Of a stretch of 64,000 nucleotides of DNA, positions 1-17,868 are shown piece after piece. Numbering within the stretch: the stretch's first letter is position 1; the number at the start of each line of letters is the position of its first letter. Location of the stretch: the NCBI RefSeq assembly GCF_037975245.1, contig NC_092565.1:9785499-9849498 (forward strand), in the 5' to 3' direction. The notes below the pieces were generated by a model that ran no database searches, was not told where the DNA came from, and saw only the letters and a program-made list of their open reading frames with translations. This DNA is from Apostichopus japonicus (Eukaryota > Echinodermata > Holothuroidea > Aspidochirotida > Stichopodidae). The position numbers and the translations under genes are program-made.

Positions 1-855
1 CCCTGTCCCCAAGAGTGCCATATCCGGGATATCTAAAGGTGCCAACTATAAACAATTTGCTCCCCAAGCCCAACTATCATGGACTCTCCTTCGGGGCCTA
101 GGCCTATTTACATTGCTGCACCGATCCTTGCTACGCCACTTGCCTCTGCAGCCACAAACACCCGGCAAAAACCCCGTTCAACTTTGACGGTTTACCTGTT
201 AAATCTGTTTTTTCCCTTCACCTGACACCAACGTCTACGTCCGTCCGCTTTGTAAAACATTGTCGTATATGCTATGCACTAACACGAAGGAAAGCGTCTC
301 CAAACTACAAATTCCAAAGTTCTCATGGCAAACTTGACTTCATGAGCAAACTGGGAGGAGCCTCGGCTCTGATGAGGGGAATGGAAGGGGGACCCTCTAG
401 TGTAGGAAACCGGTGGCTAGAGTGCTTGCCAGTTAAAACCCCGACAGCAAAGTCGTCGGTGGGCTCTAGTTTAGGTGGTTTCTCCCAGGAGAGGGTATAA
501 CAAGGGTCTGGGACAGCCCCCCCCCCTCTCCCGGCTGAAGTCAAGCTATCCCCACCATTGATTCATGTTCCCTTGTTGTCAATGTTTATGGTTTATTCTG
601 CTTCCATCTGTAGAAAGGTTTTGTTTGTTTATTATTTGCCTTCCATATGATTTTTTTCTATTTACATATATTTATCGGTTTTCCCCACAATGTGTCCTTC
701 CTGAAGGGGCTCCAGCTCGAATAGGTTTAATATCCCCTACATGAATAAACACGCACGGAAGCGTAGGCATAGATATTTGCGGAAAGTCAGGATGTGTCAC
801 CTATCAAAATGCCTATAACGTGCGTTATTTATCAATCTTGTATATATACATATAC

Positions 856-886
<31 letters not shown>

Positions 887-887
887 A

Positions 888-943
<56 letters not shown>

Positions 944-2436
944 TATAAAATTTAATGTTTAGAACAAGGTTCACCTCGTGAGGTTGCATTTCGAGAGATT
1001 CAAATACATTATGAATCAAAATCAACATTTTCAATCCATTTCAGTTTCATTCTGTAACAGCGGCATGGTGTATTACTTCCATACCTCTGATGTTAAGCTG
1101 CAAAGATTCAATGAGAGGAGACATCCGATCCGAATTCAAAGCGGTTACGGGTTTTATTTATAGATAGAAAAGAAAACTGAAAATTGTTTCATGTTATTAA
1201 TAGACCTGACGAAAGGAGGATCAATAATGTGTGTGGTAAAAGGACAGATCAGGTTAGGGCGTCCGCTTAAAAAAGAAGGTCCGATGACATAACTGTCCGC
1301 CGGGCCCCTAATTTTAATTTGCCATTAAAACTTAACAAATCAAAACATGTCTGACATTTTCACGCACAATTAATTCATATTTGTTGTTGTTATTGCTTTT
1401 AAGGAATAAGAACCACGGTTCGGCAGTATACACACGACAATTCTTGTTTAATTCATTTTCCCCAGCTTTAAAATTTAAATAACCATGGAGTAATATATTG
1501 CTATGATCGTAAGCATAAATGTTACATACAGAATTCCGTAACTATGTACTTCAATGAACAGATAATTGACAACCCTTTGTGGAATGATAACTAGGTTTGA
1601 TCAATGACCTTTGTACCCTTATAACTCCCACCTATATATAAACTATTCAAATGTACACATATCTACCCAAGAAAAAAAGAAAAGGAAAGATAAAGGAGGC
1701 ATATTGCTCAATGTAAACCTAACACACCTGTCAATGTGACTTTGGCATGCCCACGTTTGTGCATACCTAAACCTTCACCGGTCTTCGTGGAAGTCTTTAA
1801 TATGTCACCATTGATCAACCGGCTTCCTTTAATTATTCAGAACAAAGCCTGCACGCTTGGCACATATGAAATATATTCATGTGGGCTGTGTTGGTCGGGT
1901 GTGTTCTCATCTTTTAGTATACTTTGTTGCATATAGTCTGTTAATTTTCACAGGATGTACGTGGGTTATTTCTTTTCTTTTTTTTTTCTCTCTCCTCGAT
2001 GGTTTGTAACAATTATTATATTAGCCTTAAACAACATATTGGTTTTGATATTTGTATAACTCTCATACCGTAGTGTAAACAGTTATACAACAGGGTTCCG
2101 TATATACGTTTCACCCTTAGGAATCCCATCCAGTTATGATATACATACATATCTGTCTTTTGGAGAGGCTTCACTACTGACGTTTGTTTAATGAAGTTAA
2201 TTTGTTGGAGGATCTTTGCAACATATGCACGAAAGAGGTGAGATAAACTTTAAATGTCCTTCCACTGTTTATCTCCTACCTCTCCTCTTGCCCTGTTGGT
2301 TTCCTTCTTTCTTCTCTCCATCCATTGTCTACTAATCCCCTAACATCTATCTCTTTGTGTTCACCATGCTCATTAACCTGTCTGTATTTTATGCGTGTTT
2401 TTGTCCCTTCTGTTACTGTTACTTGTCATTTAGCCT
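1..2436. other. Intergenic DNA
   Basis: AT-rich with the microsatellite at 838-940. The block 290-550 is more GC-rich and has the look of an old repeat, but no frame or family was identified. Confidence 0.4.
838..940. repeat. (TA)n microsatellite
   Basis: Nearly pure alternating TA, with a few TACATA and AAATAAA interruptions. Confidence 0.95.
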
Positions 2437-2475
2437 TTGAAGAAGATCCTGCTAGGATCGAAACGTCAGGCCAAC
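2437..2475 (+). mobile_element. Retroelement remnant with hammerhead-like motif
   Basis: TTTGAAGAAGATCCTGCTAG then GATCGAAACGTCAGGCC. It shares 20 or more bases with the copy at 53905-53945 on the other strand, so it is an interspersed family. Ribozyme identity is inferred from layout only. Confidence 0.35.
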
Positions 2476-3053
2476 TTACTTTAACACAAACTTTAAACGT
2501 TTCAGTATAGTGTGCACTTTGAAGTGAAGTTTTTACTCTGGTTCCTGTTGTAGGTTACACCCCCCCCCCCTCCTTTGGAATTGGGGCTTTTCCTTCAGCT
2601 CTCCTAGAATGCACACAGTGACATCTCGCCCACCTGCACCTATCCTAACCCAACCTCTAAACTTGTTGGACAGTTTTATTGTCAACATGTGAGTGTACTT
2701 ACAGTTCATCATTTTGAAATACTTAATGACAAGCTTAATTTAGCTAGTATCAATTTATCCACGTTATTACAAACTAAATCCGTATAGATCTATATAAATA
2801 TTATCCAATAACCACGTGACTATTTATCCTAACCTTCTGTCCGAAATGATTCCATCAGCAGCAGTTTGTAAATGACTCTTTGTAGGTCTTTGCATGCAAA
2901 CAACCTTCTCCAGCTTTTATACAAAACTCCAAATTATCGAGATATGGAAATATAGGTTTAAACCCTTCCTTTCCTAATTGTATGTATATATGTTACTTGC
3001 TGCAATAGCTCCATATAGTCACGTTCAAGTTACTATAAACCGAGGTTCAGGCA

Positions 3054-3070
3054 GGGGGGGGGGGGGGGGG
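3054..3070 (+). repeat. Poly-G tract
   Basis: Seventeen consecutive G. Similar G or C tracts of 9-14 bases recur across the window (for example near 5111, 7201, 18292, 25760, 54046, 58590). Confidence 0.95.
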
Positions 3071-3669
3071 TAACACACCGGGTTACGGTTTCAATTTAGG
3101 GGGAGCTAGAAGAATAGGATAAAGAATAATAATGTATCCTCATTTAAATAATATATTCAAGGCACAGTGAATACTTCAAAAGGGGGTCCCATGGTCGCCA
3201 CGACCTGACCTGTTTCCTGACACTCCTGGATTACATTGTCAATGTTCTATACTCGGCCAAACGACCCAAGGAACGATAATTTATTATGCAAAGGAAGGTT
3301 CGACTAGTCGATACGTATTGCTCGATGCACCCATTCATATCAATAATGAGCGACGCTCTGATTCTAATATTTAATACAGTAGCCCAGATAATTATGTGAA
3401 ATTGATTTCGAATAATTTAAATAATTGAGGCTGCATGTTGATATATAATTTAAAGAAAACAAATTATAGCTTTACTGATGTGACAGGGTTCAGTTGTTTC
3501 TGATATACAAATGTAAACATCGAAACTAAATGTACTTAAAGAATTAAGTAGTAGAAATAATATTTTCATGTGACTAATCTTTTTTTTCATCATCAATGAT
3601 TAGCGCACATCAGATTATAATTGAAAGAGCCTGATGAGAAAAGGTGTGTATATGTGTTTATGTTTTGTC

Positions 3670-4310
3670 TCTTTATTAAGTAACAATGAATAAATTTCCG
3701 GATGTAACCCATGCAATGGTTGATGGCGGGGGAAGAAGGGTTGGGGTTGACAGAGAGCTCACAACTGGTATGAGGACAGACAAGGCACCTTGACGGGCTC
3801 AAAAAATAAAATAAAAAGGAGAAAAAAGGGGGAACCCAACCAAAACTATATAATGTTTATAAGAATGTTTCATCTGCTGGAATGATTTATGCAGTGAGCG
3901 AGGCCAATGTTAAGAGGGGGTTGGGGTTGGCAAACTGCCCACAGCCGATAAGAATGCAGATGATGCACTTTAATGTATCTAACAAATTAGTTAAAAAATG
4001 GAAAAAGTTTATAACACTAACAAGAATGAATCAGTTTCCGGATGTAACATTGGCAATGACTGAAGGCGGAGGAAGGAAAGAAGGGGGAGGGATATGAGAG
4101 AGAGAACACAGCTGGTTTGAGGACTGACGAGGCGAGGCCACTTGGCGGGTGACAAAAAGGAAACTTTGTTATGTTAGCAAGAACTTATCATTTTCTGGTA
4201 TAACTTATATAGTGACTGAGGACGGTGTTAGAAGGGTTGGAGAAGGGTGTTAGCAGATGGCCCATGCACAGTCGGTATAGGGACAGACGATTCACATCGA
4301 TGGGTGGAAT
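3670..4310 (+). repeat. Degenerate ~160-170 bp tandem repeat, four units
   Basis: Four diverged units start near 3680, 3860, 4020 and 4185. Shared landmarks are TTTCCGGATGTAAC, GCAATG(G/A)(T/C)TGA, GAAGGGTTGG and GGACAGACGA-type ends. Confidence 0.6.
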
Positions 4311-4319
4311 TATAAATAC

Positions 4320-7300
4320 AAATAAGCAATCCATGGAGTTACAGATCTCATCCAAACGAATTCGTTAACATGTATACTGTGATGCCATTATGCAATGGAG
4401 GCTCAACGTCAAAGTTTGCAGTACATGAACTTAACCGTTTAAGTTGAGTACATGCGACACACCTTTGAACTTCGTTGACCTCATGGCTATTAAGTTAATT
4501 AATGCTCTCAAAACATTAAAAGTAATTGTTTTCGTTACATATTTCGTTACATTTTCAGCCGTTTTGTGATTTTAGCATGTGGAATAAAAGCGAAGAAAAA
4601 CCTTTTGAAGTTTGCCGACACATTTTTTTGCATAAATTTTTGCAAAATTTTACATTTTGTAGTAAAGACTGACTATGGCCGTAGGCGTTTATAATCACCG
4701 CGTTTTATAAAAAAATAAAAAAAAAAACACTGAGGAAGATAAATTTAATATTAAAATTTGAGTCTTCAATGGCCGAAGACTGGATTTCGAATTTGTTACA
4801 TAAACTGTTAAATAATGGAACAGAGGTTTTTATTAATCGCGTAACAATTAGGCAGACAGCCGTCTGAGCGGAAAACGCTAGTTTGATGAACTAGTTTTTA
4901 TACTCTTAAGCAGACTTTCTTGTGATTTTGTTTCAAACATTAAACAAAAATCGTCTCGGGTCCATTTTCAGGACCCTGACGTAAGTTTGGGGGAGCTGTG
5001 CCGGGGAACAGGAGTCCAACCAATGTTCTGTCTTGGGGGTTGAAAATATTGCCTGTGGCGGCACCACACTCTTATGAAAGTCATTGCTTTGAAATTGTCT
5101 GGGACCAAAGCCCCCCCCCCCCCTCTCCTCCTACTCCGCCGCTTTCCCCTTCCTCGTCCGTTCTCGGGGCCCTTTATCAATAAAGCGAAATGCCATACGT
5201 AAATGTTAGCTTAGGTCACCATAGTTATCACGTGATGCAATTATATGAAGAAAATGGTAAAAACATCGATAAAATATAACAAAATACTAACTGAGTAGCT
5301 CTACAACTTTAAAACGGATACGATGTTGATTAAAATCCCTAAGGCTAGTAAGAGTATACCTTCTTTACACATGCATGCATACTGTATATTCTCACTTCTC
5401 TGTCTCTCTACATGTGCGAATGCTATAAGAACAACACAATGAATTATCATAAGTAAATGTATATAGCCTATACTTACTCCAAAGGACCAATATCCGATAT
5501 CAATTCCAGGTATCCGGTGAGTTCCTCGACACATTGAAACGTCTGCAAGAAGGGGCACAAAAGTTCGATCCGATCTTCCAAATAAAAAATCATCTCGGTT
5601 GTCAAGATATATTTCACAGGTTTTTACTTTTGTCTGTCTGTCTGTGTGTGAGTGACTAAAGCAGACATTTGATATATTTTCTAAATTTCATGTTGTTTTG
5701 CCAAACATGGTCCATATGTTAGAATTCATGTTATGGAATTACGTATAGGATCTAAGCTAAGACTATACATGAATGCCAAGAGCAACTGAGAACATTCGAA
5801 TGTTCATTTCTGTAAACATTGCGGAAACTGTATGTGAAGGAGTGGAACGATGATTAAATCTGGGTTGAATAAGAGGTTATTCGAATAAATCACTGGCTTT
5901 ATAAAAAAAATTGTGTCATATGTTAAAACAAATAAACAAACAAATACATACATACATAACCCATACACAAATGTGTCATCTACTATCTCTCATCGTTACA
6001 ACCCACACATATACAGTGTCTGAAAAATTACTGTAGTTTAAGTATACTCTTAGTGAGAAGAAAAACCCACAGCCATCTGTTTCATGTATAATGTATAGGC
6101 TTATATAACAAAATACAAGGAGGGGTTTACAAATAAAATAAGAAGAAATTAATATAACGTAAACAAAAACTCAAACAAAACAGGTATATTCATCTCCTTT
6201 TCAATGCGGAAGGTGAGGAGGTCACGTGATCGCTACGAAGTTGAATACAAAAATGCATGTAAGCTCAACAGGTATACATACTCAAGATCCCATATATATA
6301 GCCTATAGCAGTAGAAAAGCGAATCTTGATAATTCAGTGAGGTTCTTTGTGTTCTGGGAGATGTCTCTGAAGGGGGACGGGTGGGAGGAAGGTAGGAGGA
6401 GTGGGGTGGTTTGGAAGTATATCTGATTATTGATTTAATTGGTTTCCAATATAATATCAAAGTTTGAAAGCTCAATGATCTTATGGAAAATCAAACTGCC
6501 ATTTAAAATAAGTGAAAGTATTTGTTGACCTGTTCAACTCTGTTTAGTATTTGGTTAATTTGTAATAAAATTACACCTTCAATAACAGAAAGAGGGGGAC
6601 CAAAAACAGAAGAAAAATGATAAAACATAAAAAACGTGATTTGAGGTCAGGTTTTACATGTTAATGATTCTGTGCTGTAGAAAGTCATATGCTGGTAAGA
6701 CTAGTGCTCATAAACTTCAACAAACATTTTTCTTTCCGGAATCATATAGTTTTTCTTGATTATATTCTTTATCTATATATATAAAGAGTCTATAATAAAT
6801 CACTCATCTACTGTATAACCTTCAGGTATGCATACTTCTGGAATCTGCTTCTATTTTGATTGATAGATCGAGTTTAGGACCAATCATGATGCAAGTAAAG
6901 CACCCAGTTGTGTTCATTTTGCTTTTTCATTGGAACTAAAACATTATGAATAGAAATTACCAGTTTATAAATTCCTATTGTTGTTGCAAACATTTGTTAC
7001 AGTTTTTTTTTTTTTTTAAGAAAAGAAAAAAAAAGCGTTGAGGAATATATTAACTTTTGTTTTGTTTTAATGTAAACCATCAAAGCTACATATCTTAAGC
7101 CTGTTTTTTGTTAACTTTCCTTTCCATGTAGCTGTTGTTATAAATATGTAGATATAATTATAAGCGTGTTTTAATTGAGAATAAAGGAAAACTTTTTCGT
7201 CCCCCCCCCCCCAATACTTAATATTATCTTCATATCAATTTGAGGTGCAACGTATAGTTCAATATTCAGTTTTTCTTTGACAGAAAAAGTGGGTACAAAT

Positions 7301-10300
7301 ATATTTAGGTCATCTGAATCAACCAATATCAAGTAAATTATCTTGAGTAATTCATTTCATGTAATTTTCTTTTCTTCATTATATACTTTTCTAAAAGCGA
7401 GTGCCAATTTAAATGTGTAAGTAAACTTTGGAATTGTTTTTCTTGTTCAAAATTAAGATATTTAAAGCTTTGTTTGGTAAAGAAGAATAAAGGGGAAAAG
7501 TCGATACATCAAAACATGTACATTTTCCTGACTTTACTCAATTAAGAGAGAACCTGCTGTTTTTTGTTTGGAAGGTGGATGATATTTTTGTGTGAAACAA
7601 ATCCAGCATTTTTCTCGAAGATTGTCATTTCTAAAAGTGAAGATAACAGCTTCGTGCATGCCATAAGTAACATGTAGGCCTATATGCAGAATTCGATGGG
7701 TAAATATTTAGGTTTATACTAACTCGTTTTCAGTTTTACCTATACGTGTTGTTCGTTAAATAATACATACATATATATATATATATATATGACCGGAGTA
7801 AAACACGCGATGCCATTTTATTTCTAAAACATGCATCAGAAATTACATTGCTTATGAACCGTGACTGTGGCCTATAAATGTTTTGGTCGGTTTCCTAAGA
7901 GTGTCTCGCCAGTTTTGGGAGTTTGCTTTACACATCAAGATAATCTGATTTCTTTCTCTCTCTAGCTCTCCCTCTCTATATATTTATAACAGACGAAATT
8001 TATAAAAATATAAAATTGTTATGAAGATAATTAATTACTTGAAGAAGCTTTGTATATACACCTCCTATACCGGCCTGTATATACCTCTTTTACCGGAAGT
8101 GAAAGACACAATGATAGGAACTTAAGCTGGAGATTTGTGTGTGTGTGTGTATTAATATCAATATTTTAATATAATCTGTTGTTTTAGCTTCATTATAGAA
8201 GGGTAAAATACAGTCGCTTGTGGATCTTATATTGTGCAATGTGTATTAGTCAATAATCGAACCACGCAAACAAGAATGACTATTTGAATGCGTGGTTGTT
8301 TTTGAAATTGTCATGGTATAGATATTCATTGGGAAACTGACAACGCGGTACAAAATTAGCATAAAAGGTTAAGAATACGGAATTGAAAACTACTTTGTAT
8401 TAGGTTATTTGTCGCTTCTCAGTGTTACAAAGTACAACGTGGGCATTGTGATGAGTCAACACATTGTAGTTATATATGTAGGAAGGCGTATATATTTCTG
8501 CCCGTAACGAGTTGAATATAGGGATAGTAAACTACAGGGCGGTTATAGAGCTACAGATATGCCCCACTTACATTGCTCTTACACCCTCTTACACACACGA
8601 AAAAAACAATAAAAATAAAGAAAGGAAGAAGGGGGGAAAAATTCCAAATGTCAAATATACGTATAAATTATTATGCAAAAAACTTATTTCCTTTATTGTG
8701 TGGGTTGCCAAATTCGTGTCTTAATAATTTACTTAGCAGCACCAAGGACTGTATACTGGTTATGTTCACCCCCGCGTCTCAGGCGGTGAGTAGATCCGCT
8801 ATATATGCATACTGCAGTAGTCCCTATACAGCCTTCGGAATGATGACTGAGTTCTAATCTTGCAATACCGCCTAAATACAGAGTAGGCACTGTCTAAAAA
8901 CGTGCCGCCAATATCTCGGTACAGGAAGGAACTAGTATAGAGCTCTATCCATTACATTTACGTTTATAAATCAAGAGTTCAATTTATATCTTAGTTTTAC
9001 CGATGAAGTTATCCGTATAAATGGCTGCACCCTTACCCTGTGGACGATGAGGGCATATGGAGGTGGGGGTGGGGGAGAGGAGCACAGGTTATGGGGATAA
9101 TAGTAGAGAATTAATGAGAAAAGACAAGAGAGTTTGTTTTATTTCTCCAGCAGAATTGACTTCTGTTTTATTTGTTTTATTTCACCGTTGGTGTATACAT
9201 ATTATTATTATTATTTATTAAATTGTATATTAACCTGCTCATTGTCTTCAATATTTTGTAGGTGTATAGAACCTTTAGTTTTCTCTTCTTTTCACTTCCG
9301 GTACCATGATAAATCCCAAACATTTTTGTGGGTAGCAAGGTTAAATTTGTGCCAAGTTATAGATAACAATAAAGTCACTTCACTGTAAAACCTTTGAACT
9401 AATGCAACCGATAATATAGAAGTATACATTGAAACTGTTCTATCATGTACCGTTAAATACAAGGTATATCAGTGACATTAAAACTTATTCTTTGGTCACA
9501 AACCATGTTACTTAAGAAGGTTTCAAAAGGATTTTATTCCTTCACAATGAATTTAATTTAATTTAATTTAATTTAAAAAAAAAATAAGAACTTGGTGCAG
9601 ACAAAATGTTATACCATAAAATTGATTGCTTTGCCAAACGCGGAATATTATTTCTATGTGTGCTTACATTAAACTTTGGGCAAAAAAAGGTCAATAAATA
9701 AATTCATTTAAAAAAAAAATCAAAAGAACATTACACCAATTGGCTCTCTGGTGGTTCTTTTTTATTTTTTAAAATTTAATATCAAGTGTAGTGGCTACTC
9801 GCTGGTATAAGGATGTCCAAAACATTTGACTCTGATAATAAAGGCACCTGTGGTTAAGATAAACAGCCGTAACTTTCTCTATCTATTTCTCTCTCTCTCT
9901 CTTTGAAGGTATTTCAGTTTTCGTTACATCTTACAGCTGTGTATTCTTCAACGAGTATACAGGGGCAAAATAATCCAATTTTACTGTGACGTCGTCGATA
10001 ACATGAAAAGCTGTTTTCCAACTTTTCTTCTCCCTTTTCTTACGAATAGCAGTATGGTAAAAATTGGCATAAATATCCGATATTATGGATCAGTCCCAAA
10101 TGTTATGATTGTCAAATTGCACTTTTCATATATCAACCCACCACCCCCCCCCCTTCACCCAGAGCTTGGTTACTGTTAAACGTCAAAATAACAATAATAA
10201 CGTTGCGTGTATTATGTATTCTTTTAATGTTGTTATATCTATTAAAAACCCCATTAAGCATCAGTAAGTTAATGTACCATTCAAATTAAAAAAAAAAAAA

Positions 10301-11490
10301 CAATATACAATTGAGTGAGAGTTGAAACCGTTATACAAAACAACAGTAAGAAAATAAATATTTTTAATTTTAGCTTGAGATTCAGGTTGCAACCAGGCAA
10401 GTTAAATTACTCTTTAAGTTGTAAGAATTCTTATTTTTAAAATGGAAAAAAAAGTTAGCAGACAGAATGAGAGCGAATTACGTTATTTTAAAAATTGGCA
10501 TAATAGATACTGTTACGAATAAATAAACTCGATAATCGACTGAATAAAAAAATTACAGTAAAAATACAATTCCTATAATGGTTTTGTTTAGTTTTCTCAG
10601 GGATTTTTCTCCCCTATACATAGATATGGCAAGATTTTTTTCTTTTAAGATATTTACATGCGATTTAGTGAAAACTGACTAATAAAAATATGAGAGAAAG
10701 TACCGTTACATGATTATACTAGGCATAACAAATTAATTATAAAACAATGATGAACGTGCCAGTCAGCCAAGCTGCATTGGGAAGTATAAATATTATAAAG
10801 GAATATTTTAATTTGTAAACTTTGTGTAATTGCTATAAACTGTAGACTATAATGCTATCGATTATATGCTATACTAAAATAATAAAAAAAAATGTAGTTT
10901 GATTACAAGTTTTTCGAGTTATTTTACAAAGAAATATAGTGTCTCGTGTTGTTGGTCGTAAGGCTTGTGCAGTGGGAACAAAGGATCTTTATTGTAACAA
11001 AGGGTGCATCATTCAATCTTCCCAAAAACCAGTGGTGTTTTGTTTTTGTTTAGTTTATTTTATTTTAATTTTTTTTTTGGTATGGAAGAGGCGAACCATC
11101 TTCACATCTGAATACAAGTTTTTAGAGTGTCACTGTACACAATTAAAAATAGTTTTGATTAAAACTGATCAAAAACTATAGAGGTATACGTAATCACCGA
11201 AATAGTATACATTATTAAACACAGGACCAGCCTGAGTAACAAATTTGAAAAAAGAATAGGATCGATAATCTATTAATAAATATATATCGAGGGATGAATA
11301 TTTCCTCCATATTGAATGCAATATTTCATTGGTTTTAATACGCAATATGCTTCCATTTTCAATGGCCAGTGACATTAATCAGTTCCCAAATAAATCTAAA
11401 TTGTATATTAACTTGATTTCTTTTTTGGGGTTGGGTTAAACACATATCAAAACTTTGTATAGCAGACTAATACCTCTTGTTTCGCTAATT
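4320..11490. other. Intergenic DNA downstream of Egr
   Basis: No supported gene. Only simple sequence: poly-C near 5111 and 7201, (TA)n at ~7767-7790, (GT)n at ~8137-8150, (AATTT)n at ~9550-9575, and A/T tracts. Confidence 0.4.
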
Positions 11491-11495
11491 TACCC

Positions 11496-11501
11496 TTTAT
11501 T
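11496..11501 (-). terminator. Probable Egr polyadenylation signal
   Basis: TTTATT on the plus strand reads AATAAA on the minus strand. It is the first such hexamer below the Egr stop and would give a 3' UTR of about 430 nt. Confidence 0.4.
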
Positions 11502-11689
11502 ACGACGATGACCCGACACTAATGGGTTCCCACGATCACTTTGATCTATAATTGCACATGTATAAATACGAGAGCCTCAATAACGGTGGACAACCATGCA
11601 TGCATAACATATACATAGATATATATATATACACACACATACATATATCTACTGTTGTCGCCATGCACCTTTTGCCTATTATGGCCCAT

Positions 11690-11820
11690 CCGGTCGGTAA
11701 TGCCGACACCGGAGCCAGGCGCAGTTACGGACTCGGCGACAAAAAAGCATCAATAGTCAGGCCGAAACCCCATCGTCCCCCGTCTTTTGAAGGGGCGATT
11801 GAGGTCCGGGCATGTTTACA
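11690..11820. other. GC-rich segment in the Egr 3' flank
   Basis: A sharply GC-rich block lies in AT-rich surroundings, within the predicted Egr 3' UTR. It has no convincing frame and could be a mobile-element fragment or a structured UTR segment. Confidence 0.3.
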
Positions 11821-11926
11821 CTGACAGACATTTTGTTTTCAGAGGTCTTTACAGTGCAACAAACTCTGACTCAAAAACACAACAAATTTGTTATTTTTTT
11901 GTAAATTGTTTGCTTACTGTGAAACT

Positions 11927-15473
<3,547 letters not shown>

Positions 15474-15684
15474 GTAAAGCGAAAAAGAAATTCTTGAAAA
15501 TGTTCTGAAATCCTCCAGGTAGTTGACTTTTGACCGAAGAGGTCACTTTATCAAGTCACTCTTATCCGTTATTCATAAATAGTAGTAGTATTTCACTTAA
15601 TCACTATCACTTGCACAGTGTGTCTATGTCTCTCTCTCTATCAGTTGCAGTTTAGTTATGTGCCGAGTACGCTCTGAACACACA

Positions 15685-15790
15685 GTTATATGGATAAACA
15701 CTGCTCAGTTCATTGACGAAGTGTACATGCCATATACGGTCTCGGTGTGACGTTGCGTATCAGCATTGTGACGTGCAATTGACGTCAATC
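15685..15790 (-). promoter_or_regulatory. Egr: Egr proximal promoter: TATA-like, CArG-like and CRE elements
   Basis: About 210-315 bases upstream of the Egr ATG lies a compact cluster. A TATA-like stretch (CATATAAC on the minus strand) is at ~15685-15693. A CArG-like box, CCGTATATGG, is at 15730-15739, one mismatch from CC(A/T)6GG. Three CRE-type sites follow: TGACGTTG at 15748, TGACGTGC at 15769 and the perfect palindrome TGACGTCA at 15780-15787. SRF and CREB sites in this arrangement are known from vertebrate immediate-early genes such as Egr1 and Fos. Binding here is inferred. Confidence 0.6.
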
Positions 15791-16983
15791 CGTCGGTTGT
15801 CAATAGCTACACAATCCAAACAGATTGGTATGATCGACTTTTTGTAGGGGTTTAAAACTTTAAACAAGAAATAATTGATCTCTGTAGTCACCATATTTTG
15901 CAAAAGTTCGTATTTTTTACGGCTAAAAGGTATATAAAAAGGATATAAAATATTTTTTGTTGTATATAAGTGTAAAATTTGTCTTATACGTGTAATTTGA
16001 TCTCTGCAATATTGTAGTAGAAAATCTTGGATCACACACTGGCTCATATTGTACGTCCGGGTCATTCCGAATTTGGGCAGACAAGACTGAACTTCCGACT
16101 AATTTAAAAAGAAGACACGCCCAATCAAATATGCGCGTGCGTGTTACAAGACTGAAGCTTGGTCTCCGTATCAGGTTGAAAGCAGTACAACAGCTGCTTA
16201 CAAATAATTGGCTTACTTTGTAAATTATCAGATTGGATGGTTCATAAATACTAAAATGGTTTATTTTAGAAATAAAATACTAATGCAGTCAGGTCGGAAA
16301 GAAAGTCCCCCATGTGTAGAAAGTGTTTACAATGAGTGTCCTTAAATACATGGCATGTATTTTTTTAAATTTTTCAGAGAGGGATGGCTGCACCTGGTGC
16401 GTGTATACAACGTAAACTGCGTTTTAATTTTAAATCTTGAGACATGTAGCAAAGCAGAGTTATTTACGTAAGGCCATCGATTGATGCATGTGTAGTCAGT
16501 CTCAGTACTGTGGTAAGATAAAAACAAAATTAGGCCAGGGTTGTGGGTGAAGGTATACCTGTTTTGAATGCGCGAATCGGTATATTTAGAATATGAGATG
16601 TTACTATTGAAAAAGTAGCATGCATGCGAGTATAGGGTTTGTGTGTATGATCATTTCTGCAAGCCACTCTGGATTAAAATAACAGCTCCGACTAGTTTAG
16701 GAACAAACGTCAAATGTCTCCTTCTTATGTGTTCTGTTATGCAGAATTAAGCTCCGATTTTTGTTGATTATCTTGAAGATAATATATAGATATGTTGCTA
16801 ACGACTCAGCTATAATACTATGCTGCAACAATTGGTTATTTATGACAGAAATCGACATTGTGCGTGCATGCATGCATTTTTTCATGGACTGACAGGACAC
16901 CGTTCTACAAAATTAGGTTCCGGCCAAGAGTACTTACAAAATCGAGGTTTGGAAGAGTAAACAGGCACTTCAAGTGGACTCTT

Positions 16984-16991
16984 TGACGTCA
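16984..16991. promoter_or_regulatory. Perfect CRE palindrome TGACGTCA
   Basis: Perfect CREB/ATF site about 1.5 kb upstream of the Egr start codon. Confidence 0.4.
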
Positions 16992-17860
16992 CATTTGGTA
17001 TTAAAGGTCGCTCAATTGTGGAGCTGTAAATATTGACTCAACTAATTCGAGCTTAAATCTGTTTGCATGTATCGTATTTAGACAAGCCCATAGGTTATCT
17101 TCGGTGGGTCAACAACATCGGTATACACGACCTATAGTCCCTTCTAAATTTAACCACGGATTCAATTTAATCCACCCATATACTTGACCGCGGGCCCGGG
17201 CATCTTCAATGTCCCTTATATACACCTGCCCACTTGTTTTTAATTATAAGAAGAAATAAGAAGAAGGAAAAAAAAGGAAGTTTGGACCCAGTGTATTGAA
17301 CCGATGTGCTTTTAAATGATAAAAGTAGTTACAGTGAAATGCGTCCCATACATGAATCTGACTTTTTTTTTCAGTAACGTTCTGCTCTATTTGACTTTCT
17401 TCAATAATTGCACCATGTGCGGTAAAACATTTACAAATCAACTCATCGAAATCTTGGTTGCCAACATGTCTCATATTAATGGACCCTAGATATAAGTTTC
17501 TCTCGTATAGTTTGTTGATCTCAATCAGTGTGGGTTGTTACTCTGTTTGCATGACGTAAAAAACATTTTCTTAACTTGTATGACAGTCCATTTTGTTGCT
17601 TTCTCCCCCATTCCAATCACCGCAAAATTTCCACAAGCATTATTAACAGATCTAAACCACTCATCATCGCAACCGGTTCCGATTTTCCCAGTAAACACAA
17701 GGCAGCTTCTTCCGTAACAAACTCAGGTCACGCTATGTACCCTCAACTGTTGTGTTTTGGTTTGCGAGCCTTGTTACCTAGGGACCTGTCACCACGGTAA
17801 CTGATTGATAATACACGGGAACCGAAGGTCAAAAGGGGAACCCCGAGCGCTCTGTCAGTG

Positions 17861-17868
17861 TGACGTCA
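17861..17868. promoter_or_regulatory. Perfect CRE palindrome TGACGTCA
   Basis: It is embedded in the longer palindrome TGTGACGTCACA, about 2.4 kb upstream of Egr. Confidence 0.4.

Noticed and set aside
825-1034. Tyr/Ile repeat frame
   Set aside because: Translation of the (TA)n microsatellite.
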